DNA of 64,000 nucleotides, taken from NCBI GenBank assembly GCA_947650285.1, contig CANTFL010001456.1, forward strand, positions 326,851-390,850, in the 5' to 3' direction. Position 1 is the stretch's first letter. The number at the start of each line of letters is the position of its first letter. The DNA comes from Hyaloperonospora brassicae (lineage: Eukaryota > Oomycota > Peronosporomycetes > Peronosporales > Peronosporaceae). Below the pieces are notes generated by a model. The model searched no databases. It had not been told where the DNA came from and saw only the letters and a program-made list of their open reading frames with translations. Of the stretch, positions 43,872-58,300 are shown piece after piece. A program made the position numbers and the translations under genes.

Positions 43872-43917
43872 GGTGTGCCCCTAGCAAAAGTGGTGTGTGC
43901 CCCTAGTCGTTGCCTAT
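43872..43917 (-). repeat. Right terminal inverted repeat
   Basis: Reverse complement begins ATAGGCAACGACTAGG; pairs with 42403-42448 apart from a few substitutions. Confidence 0.8.
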
Positions 43918-45251
43918 TTATAACAAAGTAGACTTACAACAAGAAAACGCTACGCGCCACATGCAAATAAGTTCTCTACATTACATTTCCACATGGCAAG
44001 TTAAATTCGAGTTCGTTAATCACGCCTTCCTGGGTCACTATTGATAAGATATATGTGTTAAATTTAATAAAAAGAGGTAAAAAACTACTTAATCAGCATC
44101 ATCGCAAAATAAACGAAACCTTTAGCCCAGCAATTACATGATATACTTTTAAATCAGATATATCGCTTAGATACATGACTTCCATCCTGTTAATATAAAG
44201 CTGACCGATACTGCAACGATAAAAACATATAATTAAAAGGTGAGCAAAACGAATTAAAGGTTTTAATTAATGAGCAAGACAATCATATTATTAACTCTGC
44301 AAATGGGTTTAAGAACAATTACGACCAGTTATAATTTACATTATGGATCCATATCGGCTAATAAAGTGATATAGGAACAAAGTAGGTTTGAATGCAGCAA
44401 ATTAATATAAAGAACTCAACTTTGTGTAAGACGATGCTTAAGGATTTAAGCTTTCTAAGGCCCTGCAAATTTTATACTTGGTGCGAGCGTGTTAAGGTAG
44501 GAATTTTCTTGAGATATAATTGCTATTTGATACATTTGAATAAATAAAATATGCAATATTTGTGCATGTTCACTATTTAAAGCTTACGTTCAACAACTTG
44601 CTCGTTAGCTGCAAATTAGTACACGCGACGAAATTTAGACGACGTCACTATATACGGGGTCTTGCAAGAAATCGACTTCGCCTAATTGTAGAATCACAAT
44701 GCATAGTGGTAGACCCGACTAATATATATGACCTCATAACTATGAATTGCGGATATTGGCTCTGCGCGTAATAAAGGCTCTTATAAAAAGCTTTTGGCTT
44801 CCCGACGACCATATGATCGACTAAGTTATGACTCATTCATCCCGCCCTTGGTCGCTTCGCAAGAAATTAAAGGCAACACAGGTTTATATATAATTTAATC
44901 GAACGCAGTAAGCTACCTAAATGTCTCGGAAGGCGATATGACCGGTGGAGTCTCTCATCATAGTAGCAAATAAATTTTTAATAGGACTAAGGAAAATGTT
45001 TATAGCGAGTTAAGTATTGATGAACATAGTAATCACTTACCAAAATTATTTTGCGATCATAAACTAAATCACTCAGACTTTTGTGAGATTGACTAAGGGC
45101 GACAAAGCGATATTGAGACTGAGCACATTTTCTGAAATGTTAAGCATAGGTCGACTTACAAGCCCCGTCCCATCCAATCTTCGTTATACAAAATACGTAT
45201 GTGGTAAATTGGCGATCACTCTGTTGATAATAGATCCTAAACTATGTGTAT
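43918..45251. other. AT-rich spacer before the satellite
   Basis: No gene recognised. Homology to the satellite starts abruptly at about 45252 inside a gtatgtatg run, which also occurs at the corresponding place in every unit. Confidence 0.5.
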
Positions 45252-45737
45252 GTATGTATGTTACGGTGATAAGATCAGTCAGCAGCAGCACATTCCCAAG
45301 TGTGTACTTCGCAGTTCATCTGCGTCACGGGCTGACGTTGAGTAACATTTTGTCCGCCGAACGCCTGTCTATGAGAGCTTTGTTTGACAATCCTTTGATG
45401 ATAGTCTTCTGGTGACGACGCGTATGTCGTCTGCGTTTGTATCAGCGCTGCCTCGATAGCTTTTGAATGGCATGACGCATCGGTTGTTGCTCGTATTGTC
45501 GCATGCATAGTGGATGAAAGGCAAGGCAGTTCTTCGACTCTGGATGCAGGCGATTGGGCACGATATATTGTAGATGTACACAAACGGTGTGCGTACAGAT
45601 GCTCAGTATTTGATTCGAAAACAGGCATCGTATACTTGGCATGCGATAAAGCTGCGATCGACGGTGTGTGAATGAGTGTGTGCATGCGTAGCGTGTTCTG
45701 ACCGCGTGTTTGTTGTGCTATATTGTGTGCGTTGTTT

Positions 45738-45816
45738 CGTGTGGGTCTAAAGCTCTAGTGGTAGCTCGCTCGCTTGTCGTGCGAGTGGCACACGGATCGA
45801 CACCCTGCGTGTCACG
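45738..45816 (+). tRNA. Degenerate tRNA-Ala-like sequence, GTC anticodon variant (satellite unit 1)
   Basis: In this unit the anticodon arm is CTCGC-TTGTCGT-GCGAG: a 5-bp stem with a 7-nt loop, T33 in place, anticodon triplet GTC. The T-arm is CACGG-ATCGACA-CCCTG (one mismatch) with the B-box-like GGATCGACACC. The D-arm AAGC-TCTAGTGGTA-GCTC pairs at three of four positions and keeps the loop GG. The acceptor stem is poor. The order and spacing match eukaryotic tRNA-Ala (compare the CTCGCTTAGCATGCGAG and GGATCGATACC of plant tRNA-Ala), but GTC would correspond to Asp. A likely tRNA-derived pseudogene or SINE-type head, not a working tRNA. Confidence 0.6.
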
Positions 45817-46301
45817 TATGTATGTTACGGTGATAAGATCAGTCAGCAGCAGCACATTCCCAAGTGTGTACTTCGCAGTTCATCTGCGTCACGGGCTGAC
45901 GTTGAGTAACATTTTGTCCGCCGAACACCTGTCTATGAGAGCTTTGTTTGACAATCCTTTGATGATAGTCTTCTGGTGACGACGCGTATGTCGTCTGCGT
46001 TTGTATCAGCGCTGCCTCGATAGCTTTTGAATGGCATGACCCATCGGTTGCTGCTCGTATTGTCGCATGCATAGTGGATGAAAGGCAAGGCAGTTCTTCG
46101 ACTCTGGATGCAGGCGATTGGGCACGATATATTGTAGATGTACACAAACGGTGTGCGTACAGATGCTCAGTATTTGATTCGAAAACAGGCATCGTATACT
46201 TGGCATGCGATGAAGCTGCGATCGACGGTGTGTGAATGAGTGTGTGCATGCGTAACGTGTTTTGACCGCGTGTTTGTTGTGCTATATTGTGTGCGTTGTT
46301 T

Positions 46302-46380
46302 CGTGTGGGTCTAAAGCTCTAGTGGTTGCTCGCTCGCTTGGCGTGCGAGTGGCACACGGATCGACACCCTGCGTGTCACG
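46302..46380 (+). tRNA. Degenerate tRNA-Ala(GGC)-like sequence (satellite unit 2; typical form)
   Basis: The usual form has the arm CTCGC-TTGGCGT-GCGAG, giving anticodon triplet GGC (Ala). The D-, anticodon and T-arms fold as in unit 1; the acceptor ends pair weakly. Equivalent sequences begin at 46867, 47431, 47995, 48559, 49123, 49687, 50251, 50816, 51380 (altered 5' side), 51942, 52507, 53071, 53635, 54199, 54763, 55327, 55891, 56455, 57019, 57583, 58148, 58712, 59276, 59840, 60404, 60968, 62096 and 63225. The unit at 46867 has a stem mismatch (gcgtg). An internal A-box-like segment (AAGCTCTAGTGG, one extra base) and the B-box could serve Pol III; a T-run (attttg) follows about 175 nt downstream. 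Confidence 0.6.
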
Positions 46381-49300
46381 TATGTATGTTACGGTGATAA
46401 GATCAGTCAGCAGCAGCACATTCCCAAGTGTGTACTTCGCAGTTCATCTGCGTCACGGGCTGACGTTGAGTAACATTTTGTCCGCCGAACACCTGTCTAT
46501 GAGAGCTTTGTTTGACAATCCTTTGCTGATAGTCTTCTGGTGACGACGCGTATGTCGTCTGCGTTTGTATCAGCGCTGCCTCGATAGCTTTTGAATGGCA
46601 TGACCCATCGGTTGCTGCTCGTATTGTCGCATCGCATAGTGGATGAAAGGCAAGGCAGTTCTTCGACTCTGGATGCAGGCGATTGGGCACGATATATTGT
46701 AGATGTACACAAACGGTGTGCGTACAGATGCTCAGTCTTTGATTCGAAAACAGGCATCGTATACTTGGCATGCGATAAAGCTGCGATCGACGGTGTGTAA
46801 ATGAGTGTGTGCATGCGTAACGTGTTCTGACCGCGTGTTTGTTGTGCTATATTGTGTGCGTTGTTTCGTGTGGGTCTAAAGCTCTAGTGGTTGCTCGCTC
46901 GCTTGGCGTGCGTGTGGCACACGGATCGACACCCTGCGTGTCACGTATGTATGTTACGGTGATAAGATCAGTCAGCAGCAGCACATTCCCAAGTGTGTAC
47001 TTCGCAGTTCATCTGCGTCACGGGCTGACGTTGAGTAACATTTTGTCCGCCGAACACCTGTCTATGAGAGCTTTGTTTGACAATCCTTTGCTGATAGTCT
47101 TCTGGTGACGACGCGTATGTCGTCTGCGTTTGTATCAGCGCTGCCTCGATAGCTTTTGAATGGCATGACCCATCGGTTGCTGCTCGTATTGTCGCATGCA
47201 TAGTGGATGAAAGGCAAGGCAGTTCTTCGACTCTGGATGCAGGCGATTGGGCACGATATATTGTAGATGTACACAAACGGTGTGCGTACAGATGCTCAGT
47301 ATTTGATTCGAAAACAGGCATCGTATACTTGGCATGCGATGAAGCTGCGATCGACGGTGTGTAAATGAGTGTGTGCATGCGTAACGTGTTTTGACCGCGT
47401 GTTTGTTGTGCTATATTGTGTGCGTTGTTTCGTGTGGGTCTAAAGCTCTAGTGGTTGCTCGCTCGCTTGGCGTGCGAGTGGCACACGGATCGACACCCTG
47501 CGTGTCACGTATGTATGTTACGGTGATAAGATCAGTCAGCAGCAGCACATTCCCAAGTGTGTACTTCGCAGTTCATCTGCGTCACGGGCTGACGTTGAGT
47601 AACATTTTGTCCGCCGAACACCTGTCTATGAGAGCTTTGTTTGACAATCCTTTGCTGATAGTCTTCTGGTGACGACGCGTATGTCGTCTGCGTTTGTATC
47701 AGCGCTGCCTCGATAGCTTTTGAATGGCATGACCCATCGGTTGCTGCTCGTATTGTCGCATGCATAGTGGATGAAAGGCGAGGCAGTTCTTCGACTCTGG
47801 ATGCAGGCGATTGGGCACGATATATTGTAGATGTACACAAACGGTGTGCGTACAGATGCTCAGTATTTGATTCGAAAACAGGCATCGTATACTTGGCATG
47901 CGATAAAGCTGCGATCGACGGTGTGTGAATGAGTGTGTGCATGCGTAGCGTGTTCTGACCGCGTGTTTGTTGTGCTATATTGTGTGCGTTGTTTCGTGTG
48001 GGTCTAAAGCTCTAGTGGTTGCTCGCTCGCTTGGCGTGCGAGTGGCACACGGATCGACACCCTGCGTGTCACGTATGTATGTTACGGTGATAAGATCAGT
48101 CAGCAGCAGCACATTCCCAAGTGTGTACTTCGCAGTTCATCTGCGTCACGGGCTGACGTTGAGTAACATTTTGTCCGCCGAACGCCTGTCTATGAGAGCT
48201 TTGTTTGACAATCCTTTGATGATAGTCTTCTGGTGACGACGCGTATGTCGTCTGCGTTTGTATCAGCGCTGCCTCGATAGCTTTTGAATGGCATGACGCA
48301 TCGGTTGCTGCTCGTATTGTCGCATGCATAGTGGATGAAAGGCGAGGCAGTTCTTCGACTCTGGATGCAGGCGATTGGGCACGATATATTGTAGATGTAC
48401 ACAAACGGTGTGCGTACAGATGCTCAGTATTTGATTCGAAAACAGGCATCGTATACTTGGCATGCGATGAAGCTGCGATCGACGGTGTGTGAATGAGTGT
48501 GTGCATGCGTAGCGTGTTCTGACCGCGTGTTTGTTGTGCTATATTGTGTGCGTTGTTTCGTGTGGGTCTAAAGCTCTAGTGGTTGCTCGCTCGCTTGGCG
48601 TGCGAGTGGCACACGGATCGACACCCTGCGTGTCACGTATGTATGTTACGGTGATAAGATCAGTCAGCAGCAGCACATTCCCAAGTGTGTACTTCGCAGT
48701 TCATCTGCGTCACGGGCTGACGTTGAGTAACATTTTGTCCGCCGAACGCCTGTCTATGAGAGCTTTGTTTGACAATCCTTTGATGATAGTCTTCTGGTGA
48801 CGACGCGTATGTCGTCTGCGTTTGTATCAGCGCTGCCTCGATAGCTTTTGAATGGCATGACGCATCGGTTGCTGCTCGTATTGTCGCATGCATAGTGGAT
48901 GAAAGGCGAGGCAGTTCTTCGACTCTGGATGCAGGCGATTGGGCACGATATATTGTAGATGTACACAAACGGTGTGCGTACAGATGCTCAGTATTTGATT
49001 CGAAAACAGGCATCGTATACTTGGCATGCGATAAAGCTGCGATCGACGGTGTGTGAATGAGTGTGTGCATGCGTAGCGTGTTCTGACCGCGTGTTTGTTG
49101 TGCTATATTGTGTGCGTTGTTTCGTGTGGGTCTAAAGCTCTAGTGGTCGCTCGCTCGCTTGGCGTGCGAGTGGCACACGGATCGACACCCTGCGTGTCAC
49201 GTATGTATGTTACGGTGATAAGATCAGTCAGCAGCAGCACATTCCCAAGTGTGTACTTCGCAGTTCATCTGCGTCACGGGCTGACGTTGAGTAACATTTT

Positions 49301-52300
49301 GTCCGCCGAACGCCTGTCGATGAGAGCTTTGTTTGACAATCCTTTGATGATAGTCTTCTGGTGACGACGCGTATGTCGTCTGCGTTTGTATCAGCGCTGC
49401 CTCGATAGCTTTTGAATGGCATGACGCATCGGTTGCTGCTCGTATTGTCGCATGCATAGTGGATGAAAGGCAAGGCAGTTCTTCGACTCTGGATGCAGGC
49501 GATTGGGCACGATATATTGTAGATGTACACAAACGGTGTGCGTACAGATGCTCAGTATTTGATTCGAAAACAGGCATCGTATACTTGGCATGCGATAAAG
49601 CTGCGATCGACGGTGTGTGAATGAGTGTGTGCATGCGTAGCGTGTTCTGACCGCGTGTTTGTTGTGCTATATTGTGTGCGTTGTTTCGTGTGGGTCTAAA
49701 GCTCTAGTGGTTGCTCGCTCGCTTGGCGTGCGAGTGGCACACGGATCGACACCCTGCGTGTCACGTATGTATGTTACGGTGATAAGATCAGTCAGCAGCA
49801 GCACATTCCCAAGTGTGTACTTCGCAGTTCATCTGCGTCACGGGCTGACGTTGAGTAACATTTTGTCCGCCGAACGCCTGTCTATGAGAGCTTTGTTTGA
49901 CAATCCTTTGATGATAGTCTTCTGGTGACGACGCGTATGTCGTCTGCGTTTGTATCAGCGCTGCCTCGATAGCTTTTGAATGGCATGACGCATCGGTTGC
50001 TGCTCGTATTGTCGCATGCATAGTGGATGAAAGGCGAGGCAGTTCTTCGACTCTGGATGCAGGCGATTGGGCACGATATATTGTAGATGTACACAAACGG
50101 TGTGCGTACAGATGCTCAGTCTTCGATTCGAAAACAGGCATCGTATACTTGGCATGCGATAAAGCTGCGATCGACGGTGTGTGAATGAGTGTGTGCATGC
50201 GTAGCGTGTTCTGACCGCGTGTTTGTTGTGCTATATTGTGTGCGTTGTTTCGTGTGGGTGTAAAGCTCTAGTGGTTGCTCGCTCGCTTGGCGTGCGAGTG
50301 GCACACGGATCGACACCCTGCGTGTCACGTATGTATGTTACGGTGATAAGATCAGTCAGCAGCAGCACATTCCCAAGTGTGTACTTCGCAGTTCATCTGC
50401 GTCACGGGCTGACGTTGAGTAACATTTTGTCCGCCGAACGCCTGTCGATGAGAGCTTTGTTTGACAATCCTTTGATGATAGTCTTCTGGTGACGACGCGT
50501 ATGTCGTCTGCGTTTGTATCAGCGCTGCCTCGATAGCTTTTGAATGGCATGACGCATCTGTTGCTGCTCGTATTGTCGCATGCATAGTGGATGAAAGGCG
50601 AGGCAGTTCTTCGACTCTGGATGCAGGCGATTGGGCACGATATATTGTAGATGTACACAAACGGTGTGCGTACAGATGCTCAGTCTTCGATTCGAATAAC
50701 AGGCATCGTATACTTGGCATGCGATAAAGCTGCGATCGACGGTGTGTGAATGAGTGTGTGCATGCGTAGCGTGTTCTGACCGCGTGTTTGTTGTGCTATA
50801 TTGTGTGCGTTGTTTCATGTGGGTATAAAGCTCTAGTGGTCGCTCGCTCGCTTGGCGTGCGAGTGGCACACGGATCGACACCCTGCGTGTCACGTATGTA
50901 TGTTACGGTGATAAGATCAGTCAGCAGCAGCACATTCCCAAGTGTGTACTTCGCAGTTCATCTGCGTCACGGGCTGACGTTGAGTAACATTTTGTCCGCC
51001 GAACGCCTGTCGATGAGAGCTTTGTTTGACAATCCTTTGATGACAGTCTTCTGGTGACGACGCGTATGTCGTCTGCGTTTGTATCAGCGCTGCCTCGATA
51101 GCTTTTGAATGGCATGACGCATCTGTTGCTGCTCGTATTGTCGCATGCATAGTGGATGAAAGGCGAGGCAGTTCTTCGACTCTGGATGCAGGCGATTGGG
51201 CACGATATATTGTAGATGTACACAAACGGTGTGCGTACAGATGCTAAGTCTTCGATTCGAATAAAGGTATCGTATACTTGGCATGCGATAAATCTGCGAT
51301 CGACGGTGTGTGAATGAGTGTGTGCATGCGTAGCGTGTTCTGACCGCGTGTTTGTTGTGCTATATTGTGTGCGTTGTTTGGTAAGTGTAAAGCTCTAGTG
51401 GCTGCCCGCTCGCTTGGCGTGCGAGTGGCACACGGATCGACACCCTGCGTGTCACGTATGTATGTTACGGTGATAAGATCAGTCAGCAGCAGCACATTCC
51501 CAAGTGTGTACTTCGCAGTTCATCTGCGTCACGGGCTGACGTTGAGTAACATTTTGTCCGCCGAACGCCTGTCGATGAGAGCTTTGTTTGACAATCCTTT
51601 GATGATAGTCTTCTGGTGACGACGCGTATGTCGTCTGCGTTTGTATCAGCGCTGCCTCGATAGCTTTTGAATGGCATGACGCATCTGTTGCTGCTCGTAT
51701 TGTCGCATGCATAGTGGATGAAAGGCGAGGCAGTTCTTCGACTCTGGATGCAGGCGATTGGGCACGATATATTGTAGATGTACACAAACGGTGTGCGTAC
51801 AGATGCTAAGTCTTCGATTCGAATAAAGGTATCGTATACTTGGCATGCGATAAATCTGCGATCGACGGTGTGTGAATGAGTGTGTGCATGCGTAGCGTGT
51901 TCTGACCGCGTGTTTGTTGTGCTATATTGTGTGCGTTGTTTCGTGTGGGTGTAAAGCTCTAGTGGTCTGCCCGCTCGCTTGGCGTGCGAGTGGCACACGG
52001 ATCGACACCCTGCGTGTCACGTATGTATGTTACGGTGATAAGATCAGTCAGCAGCAGCACATTCCCAAGTGTGTACTTCGCAGTTCATCTGCGTCACGGG
52101 CTGACGTTGAGTAACATTTTGTCCGCCGAACGCCTGTCGATGAGAGCTTTGTTTGACAATCCTTTGATGACAGTCTTCTGGTGACGACGCGTATGTCGTC
52201 TGCGTTTGTATCAGCGCTGCCTCGATAGCTTTTGAATGGCATGACGCATCTGTTGTTGCTCGTATTGTCGCATGCATAGTGGATGAAAGGCGAGGCAGTT

Positions 52301-55300
52301 CTTCGACTCTGGATGCAGGCGATTGGGCACGATATATTGTAGATGTACACAAACGGTGTGCGTACAGATGCTCAGTATTTGATCCAAAAATAGGCATCGT
52401 ATACTTGGCATGCGATAAAGCTGCGATCGACGGTGTGTGAATGAGTGTGTGCATGCGTAGCGTGTTCTGACCGCGTGTTTGTTGTGCTATATTGTGTGCG
52501 TTGTTTCGTGTGGGTATAAAGCTCTAGTGGTTGCTCGCTCGCTTGGCGTGCGAGTGGCACACGGATCGACACCCTGCGTGTCACGTATGTATGTTACGGT
52601 GATAAGATCAGTCAGCAGCAGCACATTCCCAAGTGTGTACTTCGCAGTTCATCTGCGTCACGGGCTGACGTTGAGTAACATTTTGTCCGCCGAACGCCTG
52701 TCGATGAGAGCTTTGTTTGACAATCCTTTGATGATAGTCTTCTGGTGACGACGCGTATGTCGTCTGCGTTTGTATCAGCGCTGCCTCGATAGCTTTTGAA
52801 TGGCATGACGCATCGGTTGTTGCTCGTATTGTCGCATGCATAGTGGATGAAAGGCAAGGCAGTTCTTCGACTCTGGATGCAGGCGATTGGGCACGATATA
52901 TTGTAGATGTACACAAACGGTGTGCGTACAGATGCTCAGTATTTGATCCGAAAATAGGCATCGTATACTTGGCATGCGATAAAGCTGCGATCGACGGTGT
53001 GTGAATGAGTGTGTGCATGCGTAGCGTGTTCTGACCGCGTGTTTGTTGTGCTATATTGTGTGCGTTGTTTCGTGTGGGTATAAAGCTCTAGTGGTAGCTC
53101 GCTCGCTTGGCGTGCGAGTGGCACACGGATCGACACCCTGCGTGTCACGTATGTATGTTACGGTGATAAGATCAGTCAGCAGCAGCACATTCCCAAGTGT
53201 GTACTTCGCAGTTCATCTGCGTCACGGGCTGACGTTGAGTAACATTTTGTCCGCCGAACGCCTGTCGATGAGAGCTTTGTTTGACAATCCTTTGATGATA
53301 GTCTTCTGGTGACGACGCGTATGTCGTCTGCGTTTGTATCAGCGCTGCCTCGATAGCTTTTGAATGGCATGACGCATCGGTTGCTGCTCGTATTGTCGCA
53401 TGCATAGTGGATGAAAGGCGAGGCAGTTCTTCGACTCTGGATGCAGGCGATTGGGCACGATATATTGTAGATGTACACAAACGGTGTGCGTACAGATGCT
53501 CAGTATTTGATCCAAAAATAGGCATCGTATACTTGGCATGCGATAAAGCTGCGATCGACGGTGTGTGAATGAGTGTGTGCATGCGTAGCGTGTTCTGACC
53601 GCGTGTTTGTTGTGCTATATTGTGTGCGTTGTTTCGTGTAGGTGTAAAGCTCTAGTGGTTGCCCGCTCGCTTGGCGTGCGAGTGGCACACGGATCGACAC
53701 CCTGCGTGTCACGTATGTATGTTACGGTGATAAGATCAGTCAGCAGCAGCACATTCCCAAGTGTGTACTTCGCAGTTCATCTGCGTCACGGGCTGACGTT
53801 GAGTAACATTTTGTCCGCCGAACGCCTGTCGATGAGAGCTTTGTTTGACAATCCTTTGATGATAGTCTTCTGGTGACGACGCGTATGTCGTCTGCGTTTG
53901 TATCAGCGCTGCCTCGATAGCTTTTGAATGGCATGACGCATCGGTTGCTGCTCGTATTGTCGCATGCATAGTGGATGAAAGGCGAGGCAGTTCTTCGACT
54001 CTGGATGCAGGCGATTGGGCACGATATATTGTAGATGTACACAAACGGTGTGCGTACAGATGCTCAGTATTTGATCCAAAAATAGGCATCGTATACTTGG
54101 CATGCGATAAAGCTGCGATCGACGGTGTGTGAATGAGTGTGTGCATGCGTAGCGTGTTCTGACCGCGTGTTTGTTGTGCTATATTGTGTGCGTTGTTTCG
54201 TGTGGGTATAAAGCTCTAGTGGTTGCTCGCTCGCTTGGCGTGCGAGTGGCACACGGATCGACACCCTGCGTGTCACGTATGTATGTTACGGTGATAAGAT
54301 CAGTCAGCAGCAGCACATTCCCAAGTGTGTACTTCGCAGTTCATCTGCGTCACGGGCTGACGTTGAGTAACATTTTGTCCGCCGAACGCCTGTCGATGAG
54401 AGCTTTGTTTGACAATCCTTTGATGATAGTCTTCTGGTGACGACGCGTATGTCGTCTGCGTTTGTATCAGCGCTGCCTCGATAGCTTTTGAATGGCATGA
54501 CGCATCGGTTGTTGCTCGTATTGTCGCATGCATAGTGGATGAAAGGCAAGGCAGTTCTTCGACTCTGGATGCAGGCGATTGGGCACGATATATTGTAGAT
54601 GTACACAAACGGTGTGCGTACAGATGCTCAGTATTTGATCCGAAAATAGGCATCGTATACTTGGCATGCGATAAAGCTGCGATCGACGGTGTGTGAATGA
54701 GTGTGTGCATGCGTAGCGTGTTCTGACCGCGTGTTTGTTGTGCTATATTGTGTGCGTTGTTTCGTGTGGGTCTAAAGCTCTAGTGGTTGCTCGCTCGCTT
54801 GGCGTGCGAGTGGCACACGGATCGACACCCTGCGTGTCACGTATGTATGTTACGGTGATAAGATCAGTCAGCAGCAGCACATTCCCAAGTGTGTACTTCG
54901 CAGTTCATCTGCGTCACGGGCTGACGTTGAGTAACATTTTGTCCGCCGAACGCCTGTCGATGAGAGCTTTGTTTGACAATCCTTTGATGATAGTCTTCTG
55001 GTGACGACGCGTATGTCGTCTGCGTTTGTATCAGCGCTGCCTCGATAGCTTTTGAATGGCATGACGCATCGGTTGCTGCTCGTATTGTCGCATGCATAGT
55101 GGATGAAAGGCGAGGCAGTTCTTCGACTCTGGATGCAGGCGATTGGGCACGATATATTGTAGATGTACACAAACGGTGTGCGTACAGATGCTCAGTATTT
55201 GATCCAAAAATAGGCATCGTATACTTGGCATGCGATAAAGCTGCGATCGACGGTGTGTGAATGAGTGTGTGCATGCGTAGCGTGTTCTGACCGCGTGTTT

Positions 55301-58300
55301 GTTGTGCTATATTGTGTGCGTTGTTTCGTGTGGGTATAAAGCTCTAGTGGTAGCTCGCTCGCTTGGCGTGCGAGTGGCACACGGATCGACACCCTGCGTG
55401 TCACGTATGTATGTTACGGTGATAAGATCAGTCAGCAGCAGCACATTCCCAAGTGTGTACTTCGCAGTTCATCTGCGTCACGGGCTGACGTTGAGTAACA
55501 TTTTGTCCGCCGAACGCCTGTCGATGAGAGCTTTGTTTGACAATCCTTTGCTGATAGTCTTCTGGTGACGACGCGTATGTCGTCTGCGTTTGTATCAGCG
55601 CTGCCTCGATAGCTTTTGAATGGCATGACGCATCGGTTGCTGCTCGTATTGTCGCATGCATAGTGGATGAAAGGCAAGGCAGTTCTTCGACTCTGGATGC
55701 AGGCGATTGGGCACGATATATTGTAGATGTACACAAACGGTGTGCGTACAGATGCTCAGTATTTGATCCAAAAATAGGCATCGTATACTTGGCATGCGAT
55801 AAAGCTGCGATCGACGGTGTGTGAATGAGTGTGTGCATGCGTAGCGTGTTCTGACCGCGTGTTTGTTGTGCTATATTGTGTGCGTTGTTTCGTGTGGGTC
55901 TAAAGCTCTAGTGGTAGCTCGCTCGCTTGGCGTGCGAGTGGCACACGGATCGACACCCTGCGTGTCACGTATGTATGTTACGGTGATAAGATCAGTCAGC
56001 AGCAGCACATTCCCAAGTGTGTACTTCGCAGTTCATCTGCGTCACGGGCTGACGTTGAGTAACATTTTGTCCGCCGAACGCCTGTCGATGAGAGCTTTGT
56101 TTGACAATCCTTTGATGATAGTCTTCTGGTGACGACGCGTATGTCGTCTGCGTTTGTATCAGCGCTGCCTCGATAGCTTTTGAATGGCATGACGCATCGG
56201 TTGCTGCTCGTATTGTCGCATGCATAGTGGATGAAAGGCAAGGCAGTTCTTCGACTCTGGATGCAGGCGATTGGGCACGATATATTGTAGATGTACACAA
56301 ACGGTGTGCGTACAGATGCTCAGTATTTGATCCAAAAATAGGCATCGTATACTTGGCATGCGATAAAGCTGCGATCGACGGTGTGTGAATGAGTGTGTGC
56401 ATGCGTAGCGTGTTCTGACCGCGTGTTTGTTGTGCTATATTGTGTGCGTTGTTTCGTGTGGGTATAAAGCTCTAGTGGTTGCTCGCTCGCTTGGCGTGCG
56501 AGTGGCACACGGATCGACACCCTGCGTGTCACGTATGTATGTTACGGTGATAAGATCAGTCAGCAGCAGCACATTCCCAAGTGTGTACTTCGCAGTTCAT
56601 CTGCGTCACGGGCTGACGTTGAGTAACATTTTGTCCGCCGAACGCCTGTCGATGAGAGCTTTGTTTGACAATCCTTTGATGATAGTCTTCTGGTGACGAC
56701 GCGTATGTCGTCTGCGTTTGTATCAGCGCTGCCTCGATAGCTTTTGAATGGCATGACGCATCGGTTGTTGCTCGTATTGTCGCATGCATAGTGGATGAAA
56801 GGCAAGGCAGTTCTTCGACTCTGGATGCAGGCGATTGGGCACGATATATTGTAGATGTACACAAACGGTGTGCGTACAGATGCTCAGTATTTGATCCGAA
56901 AATAGGCATCGTATACTTGGCATGCGATAAAGCTGCGATCGACGGTGTGTGAATGAGTGTGTGCATGCGTAGCGTGTTCTGACCGCGTGTTTGTTGTGCT
57001 ATATTGTGTGCGTTGTTTCGTGTGGGTCTAAAGCTCTAGTGGTTGCTCGCTCGCTTGGCGTGCGAGTGGCACACGGATCGACACCCTGCGTGTCACGTAT
57101 GTATGTTACGGTGATAAGATCAGTCAGCAGCAGCACATTCCCAAGTGTGTACTTCGCAGTTCATCTGCGTCACGGGCTGACGTTGAGTAACATTTTGTCC
57201 GCCGAACGCCTGTCTATGAGAGCTTTGTTTGACAATCCTTTGATGATAGTCTTCTGGTGACGACGCGTATGTCGTCTGCGTTTGTATCAGCGCTGCCTCG
57301 ATAGCTTTTGAATGGCATGACGCATCGGTTGCTGCTCGTATTGTCGCATGCATAGTGGATGAAAGGCAAGGCAGTTCTTCGACTCTGGATGCAGGCGATT
57401 GGGCACGATATATTGTAGATGTACACAAACGGTGTGCGTACAGATGCTCAGTATTTGATTCAAAAATAGGCATCGTATACTTGGCATGCGATAAAGCTGC
57501 GATCGACGGTGTGTGAATGAGTGTGTGCATGCGTAGCGTGTTCTGACCGCGTGTTTGTTGTGCTATATTGTGTGCGTTGTTTCGTGTGGGTCTAAAGCTC
57601 TAGTGGTTGCTCGCTCGCTTGGCGTGCGAGTGGCACACGGATCGACACCCTGCGTGTCACGTATGTATGTTACGGTGATAAGATCAGTCAGCAGCAGCAC
57701 ATTCCCAAGTGTGTACTTCGCAGTTCATCTGCGTCACGGGCTGACGTTGAGTAACATTTTGTCCGCCGAACGCCTGTCGATGAGAGCTTTGTTTGACAAT
57801 CCTTTGATGATAGTCTTCTGGTGACGACGCGTATGTCGTCTGCGTTTGTATCAGCGCTGCCTCGATAGCTTTTGAATGGCATGACGCATCTGTTGTTGCT
57901 CGTATTGTCGCATGCATAGTGGATGAAAGGCGAGGCAGTTCTTCGACTCTGGATGCAGGCGATTGGGCACGATATATTGTAGATGTACACAAACGGTGTG
58001 CGTACAGATGCTCAGTATTTGATCCGAAAAATAGGCATCGTATACTTGGCATGCGATAAAGCTGCGATCGACGGTGTGTGAATGAGTGTGTGCATGCGTA
58101 GCGTGTTCTGACCGCGTGTTTGTTGTGCTATATTGTGTGCGTTGTTTTGTGTGGGTCTAAAGCTCTAGTGGTTGCTCGCTCGCTTGGCGTGCGAGTGGCA
58201 CACGGATCGACACCCTGCGTGTCACGTATGTATGTTACGGTGATAAGATCAGTCAGCAGCAGCACATTCCCAAGTGTGTACTTCGCAGTTCATCTGCGTC

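Larger units (their letters stand above)
42403..43917. mobile_element. 1.5-kb DNA element with 46-bp terminal inverted repeats
   Basis: The left end (42403-42448) and the reverse complement of the right end (43872-43917) agree at nearly all of 46 positions; both contain CGACTAGGGGCACAC and CACTTTTGCTA. Inside is a single decayed Myb-like gene on the minus strand and no transposase. The flanks (tatcttata left, tatttataa right) resemble an 8-9-bp target duplication with small changes, but the exact ends are uncertain by a few bases. Superfamily is therefore open: hAT or MULE by duplication length, PIF/Harbinger by the presence of a Myb-like gene. Confidence 0.8.
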
